Below are positions 33,490 through 41,156 of a stretch of DNA of 53,446 nt, in pieces. The DNA is from HGM11368 sp051883395 (GTDB lineage Bacteria > Bacillota > Clostridia > Christensenellales > UBA3700). The stretch covers positions 1 to 53,446 of the forward strand of contig JBJETQ010000036.1 of assembly GCA_051883395.1 (NCBI GenBank), in the 5' to 3' direction. A model generated the notes under the pieces. The model had not been told where the DNA came from. It saw nothing but the letters and a program-made list of their open reading frames with translations, and did not search any database. Numbering within the stretch: the first letter of the stretch is position 1; each line of letters opens with the position of its first letter. The translations under genes were made by a program, and so were the position numbers.

Positions 33490-34938
33490 TTAGCCTTCTT
33501 TCAGTACATTCAACGCTCTCGCTACGTATGGGTCCTTGTTATATTCCGCAGCAGGCAGCGTAATATAGTTGTCGCCTTGCGGAGTAAATCCTTCGCCGTG
33601 GATACACTTGGTCCATTGTGTCTGTCCGTCTTCTCCCGCAGTAGGAATATAGTAGAAGCCGTTGGTGATATAGAGATAGTATTTGCCGCCATCAAGCGGA
33701 AATACCTTTTGTGCCACACCCTTGCCGTAGGTGGTATTGCCTACTATTGTAACGTTATTATAATATTGCAACGCACCAATCAAAGCTTCCGAGCTGGAAG
33801 CGCTGCCACCGTTGCACAGCACGACAACTTCAAAGTCAGGAATAGAGTTACCCAGATAAGTAGCTGTGAGATATTGACCTTCATAATTATATCCCGACAG
33901 AGTGCTGTAATAGGTTTCTACAAATTTTCCGTTGCCGGTATTTGAATTGAGCATAAGCAAAGGAAGGTCAAAATCATCGCTGCTTTGATTTTTGACTAAA
34001 AATTTAGCAATAAAGCCGAGAATATCGGCGTCTCCGCCGCCGTTGCCACGCAAATCAAGTATTAGTTTGTTTGGTTGAGCCGGGTCTTCCAAAAACTCAT
34101 TTACACAGTTGTAAAAATCAAGGCATGCGCTCTCGCTGAACTCTATCAGTTTGATAAGCCCTGCTTTTTTGCCGGCGTCAATTTCGCCGCCGATTTGCTC
34201 GCAGGAATAGTAGTATGCGTAACGGCTGTCAACATAATCTCTCACCACTACGTAATCATAGAAGTAAGCGCTTTCCAGTCCGCCGTCGGTCTTGATAGTT
34301 CTTACGCCGACCACTACGCTGCTTGCGCTGCCGAGCAAAGCGTTGAGATTTGCTGAACTCATATTTTCTACTTGGGTCCACTCATCGCTACCGTCCAGTT
34401 GGAGCGCATATAGTCTGTCGCCTATTTGCATACGAACGTCGTCGCTCTCGGTCAAGGTCTGAGTAGTGCCGTTGCCACGATGTACCTTTTGATAAGCAAA
34501 GGCATTGGCGGCAGGAGAATCGGGAATGATAAAACTCAGCGAATGTCTGTTGTAAATGTCAGAAGTGATATTGACGCCCAATGCCGGTCCCGTTTCTTCC
34601 GACGTTGCTTCGACAATTCCGGTAAACCTGTCCACACTACCGGCTACCGCCTGAGTGGCAATCTCCTGAAATTCAGACCACGAAATGTCCTTGTAATAAT
34701 ATTTGTCGAGAAGTTTGTAAGCCTGAATAAGCATTGGCATATCGCCGTTGATACCCATCGAACTTGCATAGAACACTCCGCTGACAAACATAGCGACGGC
34801 AAGCATAACCACCAACACGGTAAACAATATGATTTTTGCAGTTTTCTTTGGTTTTGGTTGGTCAGGTTGTTGTGGCGTCATCAACAACGGCGGCTGTTTT
34901 TTTTCTTCTTGTACGTCATTAAAAAAATCGTCCATCAT
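33490..34938 (-). CDS. S41-family membrane-anchored peptidase (CtpA/CtpB-like)
   Basis: A 482-residue protease. A cytoplasmic Pro/Lys-rich start (1-33) and one membrane helix (about 34-60) are followed by an outer domain. A PDZ-like part spans about 105-215 and the S41 core about 230-440. The Ser/Lys dyad is most likely Ser381 in GGSASSSE and Lys406 in TTYGKG, by analogy with the 25-residue spacing in CtpB. Such enzymes cut proteins at the cell surface, often regulators or wall enzymes. Its start overlaps the stop of the degenerate ABC ATPase gene (ATGATG), so the two are coupled; the ATG at 34935 is an equally good start. Confidence 0.85.
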   Translation of the reverse strand: MMDDFFNDVQEEKKQPPLLMTPQQPDQPKPKKTAKIILFTVLVVMLAVAMFVSGVFYASSMGINGDMPMLIQAYKLLDKYYYKDISWSEFQEIATQAVAGSVDRFTGIVEATSEETGPALGVNITSDIYNRHSLSFIIPDSPAANAFAYQKVHRGNGTTQTLTESDDVRMQIGDRLYALQLDGSDEWTQVENMSSANLNALLGSASSVVVGVRTIKTDGGLESAYFYDYVVVRDYVDSRYAYYYSCEQIGGEIDAGKKAGLIKLIEFSESACLDFYNCVNEFLEDPAQPNKLILDLRGNGGGDADILGFIAKFLVKNQSSDDFDLPLLMLNSNTGNGKFVETYYSTLSGYNYEGQYLTATYLGNSIPDFEVVVLCNGGSASSSEALIGALQYYNNVTIVGNTTYGKGVAQKVFPLDGGKYYLYITNGFYYIPTAGEDGQTQWTKCIHGEGFTPQGDNYITLPAAEYNKDPYVARALNVLKEG

Positions 34939-35825
34939 TCTCTCCTTTTGGCAACATTGTATTGGCTTGCACAGTCAAAATAATTATTGACGTCTATTTG
35001 TCCGTTTATCAAGCGTATCGCCAAAATTTTTTTATCTTTGTAAACGTCGTCAATCGGTTGCCGACACTTATATCGTTCTTGTCCGACAGACATATTCCAA
35101 CCGTCGGAAGTATATGAAATAACCGCTTCTTCCAACTCTCCGCCCCTTAACAAAGCAGTAGCAACGTGGTTTGGACGAGATTGGGCGTCAACCCTGTCGA
35201 CAATCTTGCAACCGCCCATTATGTAGGTCTGTTGCGACAGCATTTCCGCTTCTCTCAGGTTGTCGGTGAGCCACAATACGGTTTTGTTTGCCATCAAAGG
35301 CTTAATCTTGTCAAGATATGTATATCTGTCGTCTCCCAACGGTGCAAGCACGTTGTCTGCAACGTAAAGATTGCGTTGTGGCGCAAACAACCTTGCTATA
35401 CTTACTTTGGCAAGCTGACAGTCGTCCAGCTTTGCAATAGGCATATCCGATATATCGTTTATTTCCGTCAACTCCGCAATATTGTCAAAACACTCGTCGT
35501 TTTGTCCACGCAATTGCAACGGCACAACGACAGATTGCCTGATTGTAGATTTAGGCTGATAAGAATCTCTGCCAAAGGTCAATCCGAAATTACGCTCCTG
35601 CAACGATATATCCACAAGATTTTTTCCGCAAAAGGTTATCGTGCCGCCCGAAGGTCTTTCAAGTCCGCAAATTGTGCGTGCAAGATTGCTCTTGCCGCTT
35701 GCGCACTCCCCTGCGACCGTCGTTATCTCACCTTTGGGTATCTGAATTTCAACACCCGACAGTCCTACGTAACCGCCGGCATAATTCATATCCACGCCCT
35801 GCAACGACAACAAAATTTCTTTCAT
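34935..35825 (-). CDS. Degenerate ABC-type ATPase domain protein
   Basis: A 296-residue protein with the overall plan of a MalK/UgpC-like ABC ATPase plus a C-terminal extension (about 210-296), but most catalytic motifs are altered. Walker A GECASGKS (39-46) is kept. The Q-loop glutamine is replaced (FGRDS, near 85). The signature is LDDCQ (133-137) in place of LSGGQ. The Walker B Asp157 is followed by Asn158 instead of Glu, and the H-loop reads LTDN with Asp188 in place of His. It may bind but hardly hydrolyse ATP. There is no permease nearby; its partner is the S41 protease gene. The start codon lies only 6 nt after a -10 box, so its mRNA is probably leaderless. Confidence 0.75.
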   Translation of the reverse strand: MKEILLSLQGVDMNYAGGYVGLSGVEIQIPKGEITTVAGECASGKSNLARTICGLERPSGGTITFCGKNLVDISLQERNFGLTFGRDSYQPKSTIRQSVVVPLQLRGQNDECFDNIAELTEINDISDMPIAKLDDCQLAKVSIARLFAPQRNLYVADNVLAPLGDDRYTYLDKIKPLMANKTVLWLTDNLREAEMLSQQTYIMGGCKIVDRVDAQSRPNHVATALLRGGELEEAVISYTSDGWNMSVGQERYKCRQPIDDVYKDKKILAIRLINGQIDVNNYFDCASQYNVAKRRE

Positions 35826-35831
35826 AATAAC

Positions 35832-35860
35832 ATTATATATTTATGTAGGGACATCTGCAA
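35832..35860 (-). promoter_or_regulatory. Promoter giving a leaderless mRNA for the degenerate ABC gene
   Basis: TTGCAG (35855-35860) and TATAAT (35832-35837), spacer 17 bp, minus strand. Only 6 nt separate the -10 box from the ATG, so transcription should begin at or next to the start codon. No Shine-Dalgarno sequence is present. Confidence 0.6.
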
Positions 35861-36008
35861 GTATTATTTTGGTAAAATGTCAGGGGCGACGGAGAAATTG
35901 CATAGCGTTTGTCATGCTTTTTACAGTCGCAACACACACGCAAATAAATATTGATAACTCTAAGCCTGTTTACAGGCATGGTTATATTCTTAGTTATAAT
36001 CAAAAAAA

Positions 36009-36027
36009 CGACTACTCAATGCAGTCG
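36009..36027 (-). terminator. Terminator of thiT
   Basis: A 5-bp stem CGACT / AGTCG with a 9-nt loop, followed on the minus strand by TTTTTTT. It lies about 90 nt after the thiT stop codon. Between it and the ABC gene start (35826-36000) there is only promoter sequence and a small palindrome (GCCTGT-TT-ACAGGC). Confidence 0.65.
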
Positions 36028-36119
36028 GTCTTTTGATGTTTTGTGTCATACAATAATATTACTTTTCAACGATATAGTCGTTTTCGTCTTGCTGAACATC
36101 ATTGTTTTCTATATTATCA

Positions 36120-37076
36120 TTATTGTTCTTCTACTACGTTTACACATTCATCAACCTTATACAGCTCAGGCAAAGTATTAGCCTTGTTCATAACGCCGAA
36201 GATTTGGTTATTCATTGCTTTGCTGGCAAGTAGCGCACAGCCGCAAGCAAGAGTAATTGCGCCGTCAGGAAATACGTAGAGTGCGTTGTAAGCGAGAGAA
36301 TAAACCCAAGGGTTGGAAAAACCGTAATCTGCGGCGTATTCTCCGAAATATACCGCTCCCGATATGAGATGGCACAGATATCTTGCCACAATAGCAATCA
36401 CTACGCCAAGCGCAAACGCAGGCAAAGTTTTGAGCTTTTCACGCAAAATACCTGCCAGAAGTCCTACCATGGCAAATGCCAGCGGATAGTCGAGCAAAAA
36501 CTGAATTGGGTGTACTATCCATGGGTCCTGAACAGCTTGCAAAATACCGTAAACGAGTCCGCAGACAACGCCCTTCTTTGGTCCGAACATATAGCTGTAC
36601 AGAGCGATAGGAAGAAGCGAAGCAAGAGTAATCGAACCGCCGTAAGGTGCTTTGAACACTCTGACGTAAGAAAGACCGAACGCCATTGCCACGCATATTG
36701 CCGCATAAACCACGCTGAGCGTTTGCTCTTTGCCCGGTCTGTCCGATTTGCGGTCCACCATTACCGCAATGATAACGATAGCCAGTACCGCAACCGCAAA
36801 TACGCCGATAAGCAAAGCTTGATATTTCTGAGAATACTCGCCGTCTTTGGAAGTCTGCACGATAAAGTAAATCGCAATGGCAACCGCATAAGCGAGAACA
36901 GTAGCAAGCGCAACCAGCGAGAAGGTTTTGAAATACTCCTTGCGTACAAGTCCGATGACCACACCTGCGACAATCAACGCTGCCAGAAGTATGAGCGCAA
37001 CGGAAAGTATGATTCCCCTGTCGGAATCAAAGTTGAAATAGTTGGTAAACCCTGCCGATAAAACAAAATTTGCCAT
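36120..37076 (-). CDS. thiT: ThiT-family thiamine ECF transporter S component, extended
   Basis: A 318-residue membrane protein. The C-terminal ~185 residues (about 120-300) match ThiT, the thiamine-binding S component of ECF transporters: PYGGSITLASLLPI, MFGPKKGVVCGLVYGILQAVQDPWIVHPIQFLLDYPLAF and YNALYVFPD. The first ~115 residues carry about three more membrane helices not found in plain ThiT (normally about 190 residues), so this is an extended form. It imports thiamine with an ECF-T/EcfA module encoded elsewhere. The TPP riboswitch directly upstream supports the substrate strongly. Start at 37076: the ribosome site AAGGAG is 7 nt upstream and lies in a terminator stem. Confidence 0.9.
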   Translation of the reverse strand: MANFVLSAGFTNYFNFDSDRGIILSVALILLAALIVAGVVIGLVRKEYFKTFSLVALATVLAYAVAIAIYFIVQTSKDGEYSQKYQALLIGVFAVAVLAIVIIAVMVDRKSDRPGKEQTLSVVYAAICVAMAFGLSYVRVFKAPYGGSITLASLLPIALYSYMFGPKKGVVCGLVYGILQAVQDPWIVHPIQFLLDYPLAFAMVGLLAGILREKLKTLPAFALGVVIAIVARYLCHLISGAVYFGEYAADYGFSNPWVYSLAYNALYVFPDGAITLACGCALLASKAMNNQIFGVMNKANTLPELYKVDECVNVVEEQ

Positions 37077-37099
37077 AAAAAAACTCCTTAGCTAAGGAG
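37077..37099 (-). terminator. Riboswitch terminator that also masks the thiT ribosome site
   Basis: The palindrome CTCCTTAGCTAAGGAG (37084-37099) is followed on the minus strand by seven T and then by the thiT ATG. It forms a 6-bp stem with an AGCT loop. The 3' arm AAGGAG is also the Shine-Dalgarno sequence 7 nt before the start codon, so one hairpin can both end transcription and block translation. Confidence 0.75.
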
Positions 37100-37125
37100 A
37101 ACTTTAGGGAAAACATTGAAGATTT

Positions 37126-37202
37126 TGCTTCCTTTCACGAGTGCTAACTCGACCAAGTTCAAAGGGTATCATCTCAGCTACTTGCGTAGCACCCCTAGCC
37201 GA
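37126..37202 (-). promoter_or_regulatory. TPP riboswitch (THI element)
   Basis: On the minus strand the conserved blocks of the thiamine pyrophosphate aptamer appear in order and spacing: GGGGTGC (37189-37195), GCTGAGA (37172-37178), ACCCTTTGAAC (37157-37167), and GAGTTAGCACTC with AAAGGA near the 3' end. It lies just before the terminator/ribosome-site hairpin of thiT. With TPP bound, the terminator should form and thiT be off. Without TPP, GAACTT (37155-37160) or AAGGA in the aptamer could pair with AAGTTC (37099-37104) or TCCTT of the hairpin; that pairing is my inference. Confidence 0.92.
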
Positions 37203-37279
37203 TATAAGTATAAGACTACTACGCTACAATGTCAACAAAAAAACGCTGAAAAAGCCGATACGTGTCGAAAAAAATTAAT

Positions 37280-37304
37280 TTACAGGAGCGGTCTGCTCCT
37301 GTAA
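37280..37304 (-). terminator. Terminator of the TIR-ATPase operon
   Basis: A perfect 10-bp stem TTACAGGAGC / GCTCCTGTAA with a 5-nt loop, about 25 nt after the stop codon of the GNAT gene. On the minus strand it leads into AATTTTTTT after a few bases. Confidence 0.8.
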
Positions 37305-37329
37305 TTCTAAAAAATCAAATATACTAAAA

Positions 37330-37944
37330 TTATCCGTTGAAAACCATTTTATAACATTTGACAGGGAGCAAAGAATCTCCACCGTAATCATCAAACGCAT
37401 TTCCTACAATTTTGAATCCGAATTTTTCATACAGTCTGATTGCCGCAATATTGTCAACAAAGACCGTTAGTTCAAAAAGCTCCTTGCCGACATGTTCAAA
37501 CAAATTTTTCAATAGAAACGAGCCTACGCCTTGTTTGTGATAATCTTCTCTGACAGAAACGTTACATATACTTCTACCAAGTTTTCGATAGTTATAAGTT
37601 TTATCCATATAATTTGACACACAAAAGAATGAAGCCGGCGGCTCTATACCCGCTCTTTCATAATCAAACAACATATCGTCCTGATTCCAACGAAAATCAT
37701 TGGCATGATTGAGCGCACAACCTATGACTTCGTCCTTCTCGTTCTTTACTATCCATATAAACTCTTTGAAAAACACCGACTTGGGATTTTCAAACGAATA
37801 ACGTAATATCTGACGGGCATTTTCGACATTGCCAAATAAATCCTTGTAGATAAAAGGATCCGTCTGATAAATCAACGTAGCGGTTTCCTGATAGTCGCTT
37901 TCTCTGATTAGTTTTTGGAATGTAAAATTATCAGTTGTCTTCAT
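37330..37944 (-). CDS. GNAT-family acetyltransferase, last gene of TIR operon
   Basis: A 204-residue GNAT-fold protein. Motif A is seen as VREDYHKQGVGSFLLKNLFEHV, and motif B as ELTVFVDNIAAIRLYEKFGFKIVG, the classic end of an N-acetyltransferase. The acceptor is not known. I chose the ATG at 37944, which lies inside the last codons of the upstream 756-residue gene (14-nt overlap), so translation is coupled. It is the final gene before the terminator at 37280-37304. It may be a true part of the five-gene system or a passenger; the overlap favours the former. Confidence 0.75.
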   Translation of the reverse strand: MKTTDNFTFQKLIRESDYQETATLIYQTDPFIYKDLFGNVENARQILRYSFENPKSVFFKEFIWIVKNEKDEVIGCALNHANDFRWNQDDMLFDYERAGIEPPASFFCVSNYMDKTYNYRKLGRSICNVSVREDYHKQGVGSFLLKNLFEHVGKELFELTVFVDNIAAIRLYEKFGFKIVGNAFDDYGGDSLLPVKCYKMVFNG

Positions 37945-40201
37945 CCAGCATTTCCAAATTGCCATACGCAATCAACGTTGGCTCTATCCAAAGTTTAATT
38001 TCGTTGTTGCAGCACATTTTGTTAGGCAGACAATAATACTTATTGTTGATTGAATACTGAAATTCCGATATCATCTCAATATCCCACTCTTTCTTCGTAC
38101 CGGGCGCCGATATTGAAAAATGTGCGATTTTGTAGCCGTCTCGTGTTTCCTGAGCATATTCAAAAGTACCTACGTAAGGATAGATTGCGTCGAGACTCTT
38201 ATCGTTGCCCTTTCCTACTTGCAGATAATTGTATATTTCCAGAATTGCGCTTATGTGAGCGTCCAGCGTAACGTTGTCCACGTTGTCGAACTCAACCAAA
38301 TCTTTTAGCGGATTTATTTCGGAAAAATCAAGCAATTGATATCTTCCCAGGCTGTTTTTCAGGATATTTCTCTTGCTCTTAGCAGTCTCGTCAGAAGCAA
38401 AAATACATTCGTTATTGAGCTTTTCAATCTCCTGCAAAACTTTTTCAACGTCATATTCCTGTCCCGACAGTTTTTGAGTTTGCTTTTTTACTTCGGCTCG
38501 GAATTCATTGTTGGCTTTTCTCTGAAATTCGTCAACCTGCTTACCCGTCATAATAACGCCCTGTGAAAAACTTATATAATCGTTTTTAACCTTGGCATAC
38601 TTGAAAAAGCCGCAGTAAAAAATATACAACGATTTCAGGGTTTTCAATACAATCGACTTAACCTTTTCCTTTCTTCTTTGCAATGGCAATTCCGTATTAT
38701 TACGTAACAATTCCAACATTTTGATATGCGAATTGATATTCAAAGGATATTTGTTTTTGAATCTTTGGTCTGTTGTATCGTCAACGTAGGTGATTTTTGA
38801 CAAATATGACACAAGTTGCAAAGCTCTGACTTCTGCCGTAATATTTATTCGCTGTTCTTCGATAACGTCGTTGATTATTTCGTTGATTGAAGCGCTGTCG
38901 CCAAAATATTGCTCTGACCAATGTTCAAAAGCGCTGTTGACTTCATTGTTTGTCTCCGCCTTAAAACACTCTATATCGAAGATGTCGGAGCCAAATCGTG
39001 TTTGAAGATTATACAACAAGTTGTCATACAATTCTGTCGAATTCAAAAATAAAAACTGCAAAATACTCGTCGAACTTTCTTTGACAAGCAGCGTAACCAT
39101 AATGTTATCCCAAGAATTATCAAAAAACAACTCCGGGTGTTTCATTTGATAATATCGGCTAATACGTCTTCTCAATTCGTCCGTCAGACAATCTACTATC
39201 GCCATCGAAAGATGCTTGATGTATCTATAATTTATCGCATAGAAATTTCTGAACAAAATCTGACTGGTTTCATCATTGGTTACGTTCAATCTCAGTTCTC
39301 TTACGATAAGAGCAATGGCATTGGAACCGATAATGCCCAATTCTCCGTCTTTTCCGATAAAATTCTTTTGAGCAGTAACGGAAATATACAATTCGGTATC
39401 TTCCATTCCAAGTTGAGAATAGCTGAGATGAATAATATTTTTGTCCGTTGAGTTGTCATAAGAATCGACCACGGCACCTTGCAGATAGTAGTAGTTGTCG
39501 TCAATGTTGATTATAGAAAAAAACGTATCAAGCATCTCGTCGTTATTGATACCGTCTATTTTTATAAACACCTTATTGATACCGTCAAATTCATATCTGT
39601 CAGAGTTTTCAAAGACGTACGTATCACCAAAATTGCTGCCGGATACAGGTTTCTTCACCAACTCAATATCTGTCAGATAAGGGAACAAGCTCAACAACTC
39701 AATCAAATCGTCGTACAAGTTGGAAATATCGGATTTTATATCAATAAGGCGGGACGAACGCCTTGCACGTTCCGCACAACGAGCAAAGTAAGCAAAACGA
39801 TTGCCGTCATCGCTCTTGATATATTGGCACATACCCATGTCTTTGGATAAAATTCCGCCATAAAATATATCCAGCTGGGTGTCCATTATAGTAGGCTCAA
39901 TAGTTGAAAAGCTCAGCGAATTTTCCTTATAAAGTTCCGTGAAAGTTTTGGATACTCTCATATAGGAATTAAATTTCTCCAAATTTTCAGGAGCCAGATT
40001 GACGTTTGACGTCTTCCATTTGCGATATTTTGCGTATATCAAAGCAAAGGTAAGATTTAATAAGTTTGAATAGCTTTTGTAAATCTGTTGAACAGTAGTC
40101 AAAAAGTCTTCCTTGCCAAACTGATTATCAAAAATAAAATTTTTGGTTTCGTCGTCAGGAATATACTTTTTTATTTTGTTGATACATGTTTGTCTTTCCA
40201 T
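37931..40201 (-). CDS. Large protein of unknown family, fourth gene of TIR operon
   Basis: A 756-residue, mostly helical, soluble protein with no signal peptide, membrane helix or P-loop. I do not recognise a family. Visible parts are an N-terminal helical region (1-100), a mixed alpha/beta middle (about 170-310, with VFIKIDGINNDEMLDTFFSIINIDD), a long helical region (about 320-620, with charged stretches near 570-620 that may be coiled coil), and a C-terminal beta-type domain (about 660-745, VGTFEYAQETRDGYKIAHFSISAPG). It lies 1 nt after the ATPase gene, with GGAG 6 nt before its ATG. Base composition is more AT-rich than the flanking housekeeping genes. A sensor, scaffold or effector role is possible. 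Confidence 0.7.
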   Translation of the reverse strand: MERQTCINKIKKYIPDDETKNFIFDNQFGKEDFLTTVQQIYKSYSNLLNLTFALIYAKYRKWKTSNVNLAPENLEKFNSYMRVSKTFTELYKENSLSFSTIEPTIMDTQLDIFYGGILSKDMGMCQYIKSDDGNRFAYFARCAERARRSSRLIDIKSDISNLYDDLIELLSLFPYLTDIELVKKPVSGSNFGDTYVFENSDRYEFDGINKVFIKIDGINNDEMLDTFFSIINIDDNYYYLQGAVVDSYDNSTDKNIIHLSYSQLGMEDTELYISVTAQKNFIGKDGELGIIGSNAIALIVRELRLNVTNDETSQILFRNFYAINYRYIKHLSMAIVDCLTDELRRRISRYYQMKHPELFFDNSWDNIMVTLLVKESSTSILQFLFLNSTELYDNLLYNLQTRFGSDIFDIECFKAETNNEVNSAFEHWSEQYFGDSASINEIINDVIEEQRINITAEVRALQLVSYLSKITYVDDTTDQRFKNKYPLNINSHIKMLELLRNNTELPLQRRKEKVKSIVLKTLKSLYIFYCGFFKYAKVKNDYISFSQGVIMTGKQVDEFQRKANNEFRAEVKKQTQKLSGQEYDVEKVLQEIEKLNNECIFASDETAKSKRNILKNSLGRYQLLDFSEINPLKDLVEFDNVDNVTLDAHISAILEIYNYLQVGKGNDKSLDAIYPYVGTFEYAQETRDGYKIAHFSISAPGTKKEWDIEMISEFQYSINNKYYCLPNKMCCNNEIKLWIEPTLIAYGNLEMLDEDN

Positions 40202-40202
40202 A

Positions 40203-41123
40203 TCATTCTCCGACCAAACAATCTACAAGTCTTTTGTATGCTTTTATTGCGGTAACTTCGTCGGCAGACAATCTATCTTCCTTTATTCTGAAAAGTACGT
40301 CTTCCTGAATTTTGAAGCGTTTTACTTCATTCACTCCAAAAAAGTCTTCTCCGATACCGAGCATTGTCAGGTCTATGACGTTGTTGTTGATGTCGATATT
40401 AGAAAAGCTATCATAAATCAAAGATTTTATTCTGTCATAACTGACGAGCGCACCGTCAATGTAAATATTGTCCGTAGGTACGGCATTAGGAACGACAACA
40501 AATTTCTTGTTGCTGAAATTTGCAAGTTTGTTGCACAAAAATTCATGAGTACCTGTTCTGAACTGATATGTAATACGCATACATGTAACGATACAATTGG
40601 AAGATTCTAGCGCCCATTGTGCCGTAACCTGATTGCCTGCCGGGGTGTCGAACAATACGCCGGCAAACTCAAATTCTTCGCACGCCCTTATAATCTCTTT
40701 AAAACGATTTTCTTCCACTCCGCCTATTGCGTAATTGTTGTTTACTCCCCTGCCGAGCGACTCGTCTCTTTTGGTAGGCATAAAGAGTATCGACGCCTTG
40801 CTTTCGTTATCCAAACCAAAACAATCGCCTACCGCAATGCAGTTTTTGAATACTGCGTGGTGTGCGATATCGGTTCTGCTCGGGCTGTTCAATACTTTAG
40901 AAAAACCGTTTGACAAAGCTGCCTGAATAGAATAATTATCCACGTCAGGGCGAGTCTTTTTCAATAGAAAAGTCAAACCTGCGCTGTCCAAATCTAAATC
41001 AAAAACCAGTATAGGATGTTTTGGCGTAGCATTGAGTTTTTTTGCCAGATATGGAATTGTATTGAATGCAACCGAACTACGGCCTGCACCGCCCTTGTAA
41101 GAAAAATAAGCTATTCTTTTCAT
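40203..41123 (-). CDS. MinD/ParA-like SIMIBI ATPase with KGGxGR P-loop
   Basis: A 306-residue ATPase of the MinD/ParA/Mrp superfamily. The deviant Walker A loop is KGGAGRSS (10-17). The signature lysine (Lys10) that reaches across the dimer is kept, while the usual second lysine is Arg15. The second motif is VFDLDLDSAGL (40-50) and the Walker B region reads VLFDTPAGN (156-164). Such proteins dimerise on ATP and act as switches or positioning factors. There is no ParB or Min partner here, so chromosome partition or division is unlikely. GR variants of this loop are, to my knowledge, seen in ATPases linked to conflict systems. GGAG lies 8 nt before the ATG. It sits between the two large unknown genes. 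Confidence 0.8.
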   Translation of the reverse strand: MKRIAYFSYKGGAGRSSVAFNTIPYLAKKLNATPKHPILVFDLDLDSAGLTFLLKKTRPDVDNYSIQAALSNGFSKVLNSPSRTDIAHHAVFKNCIAVGDCFGLDNESKASILFMPTKRDESLGRGVNNNYAIGGVEENRFKEIIRACEEFEFAGVLFDTPAGNQVTAQWALESSNCIVTCMRITYQFRTGTHEFLCNKLANFSNKKFVVVPNAVPTDNIYIDGALVSYDRIKSLIYDSFSNIDINNNVIDLTMLGIGEDFFGVNEVKRFKIQEDVLFRIKEDRLSADEVTAIKAYKRLVDCLVGE

Positions 41124-41156
41124 TTTATTATCTCCGTTTTATTGTCTTTCTAAATA

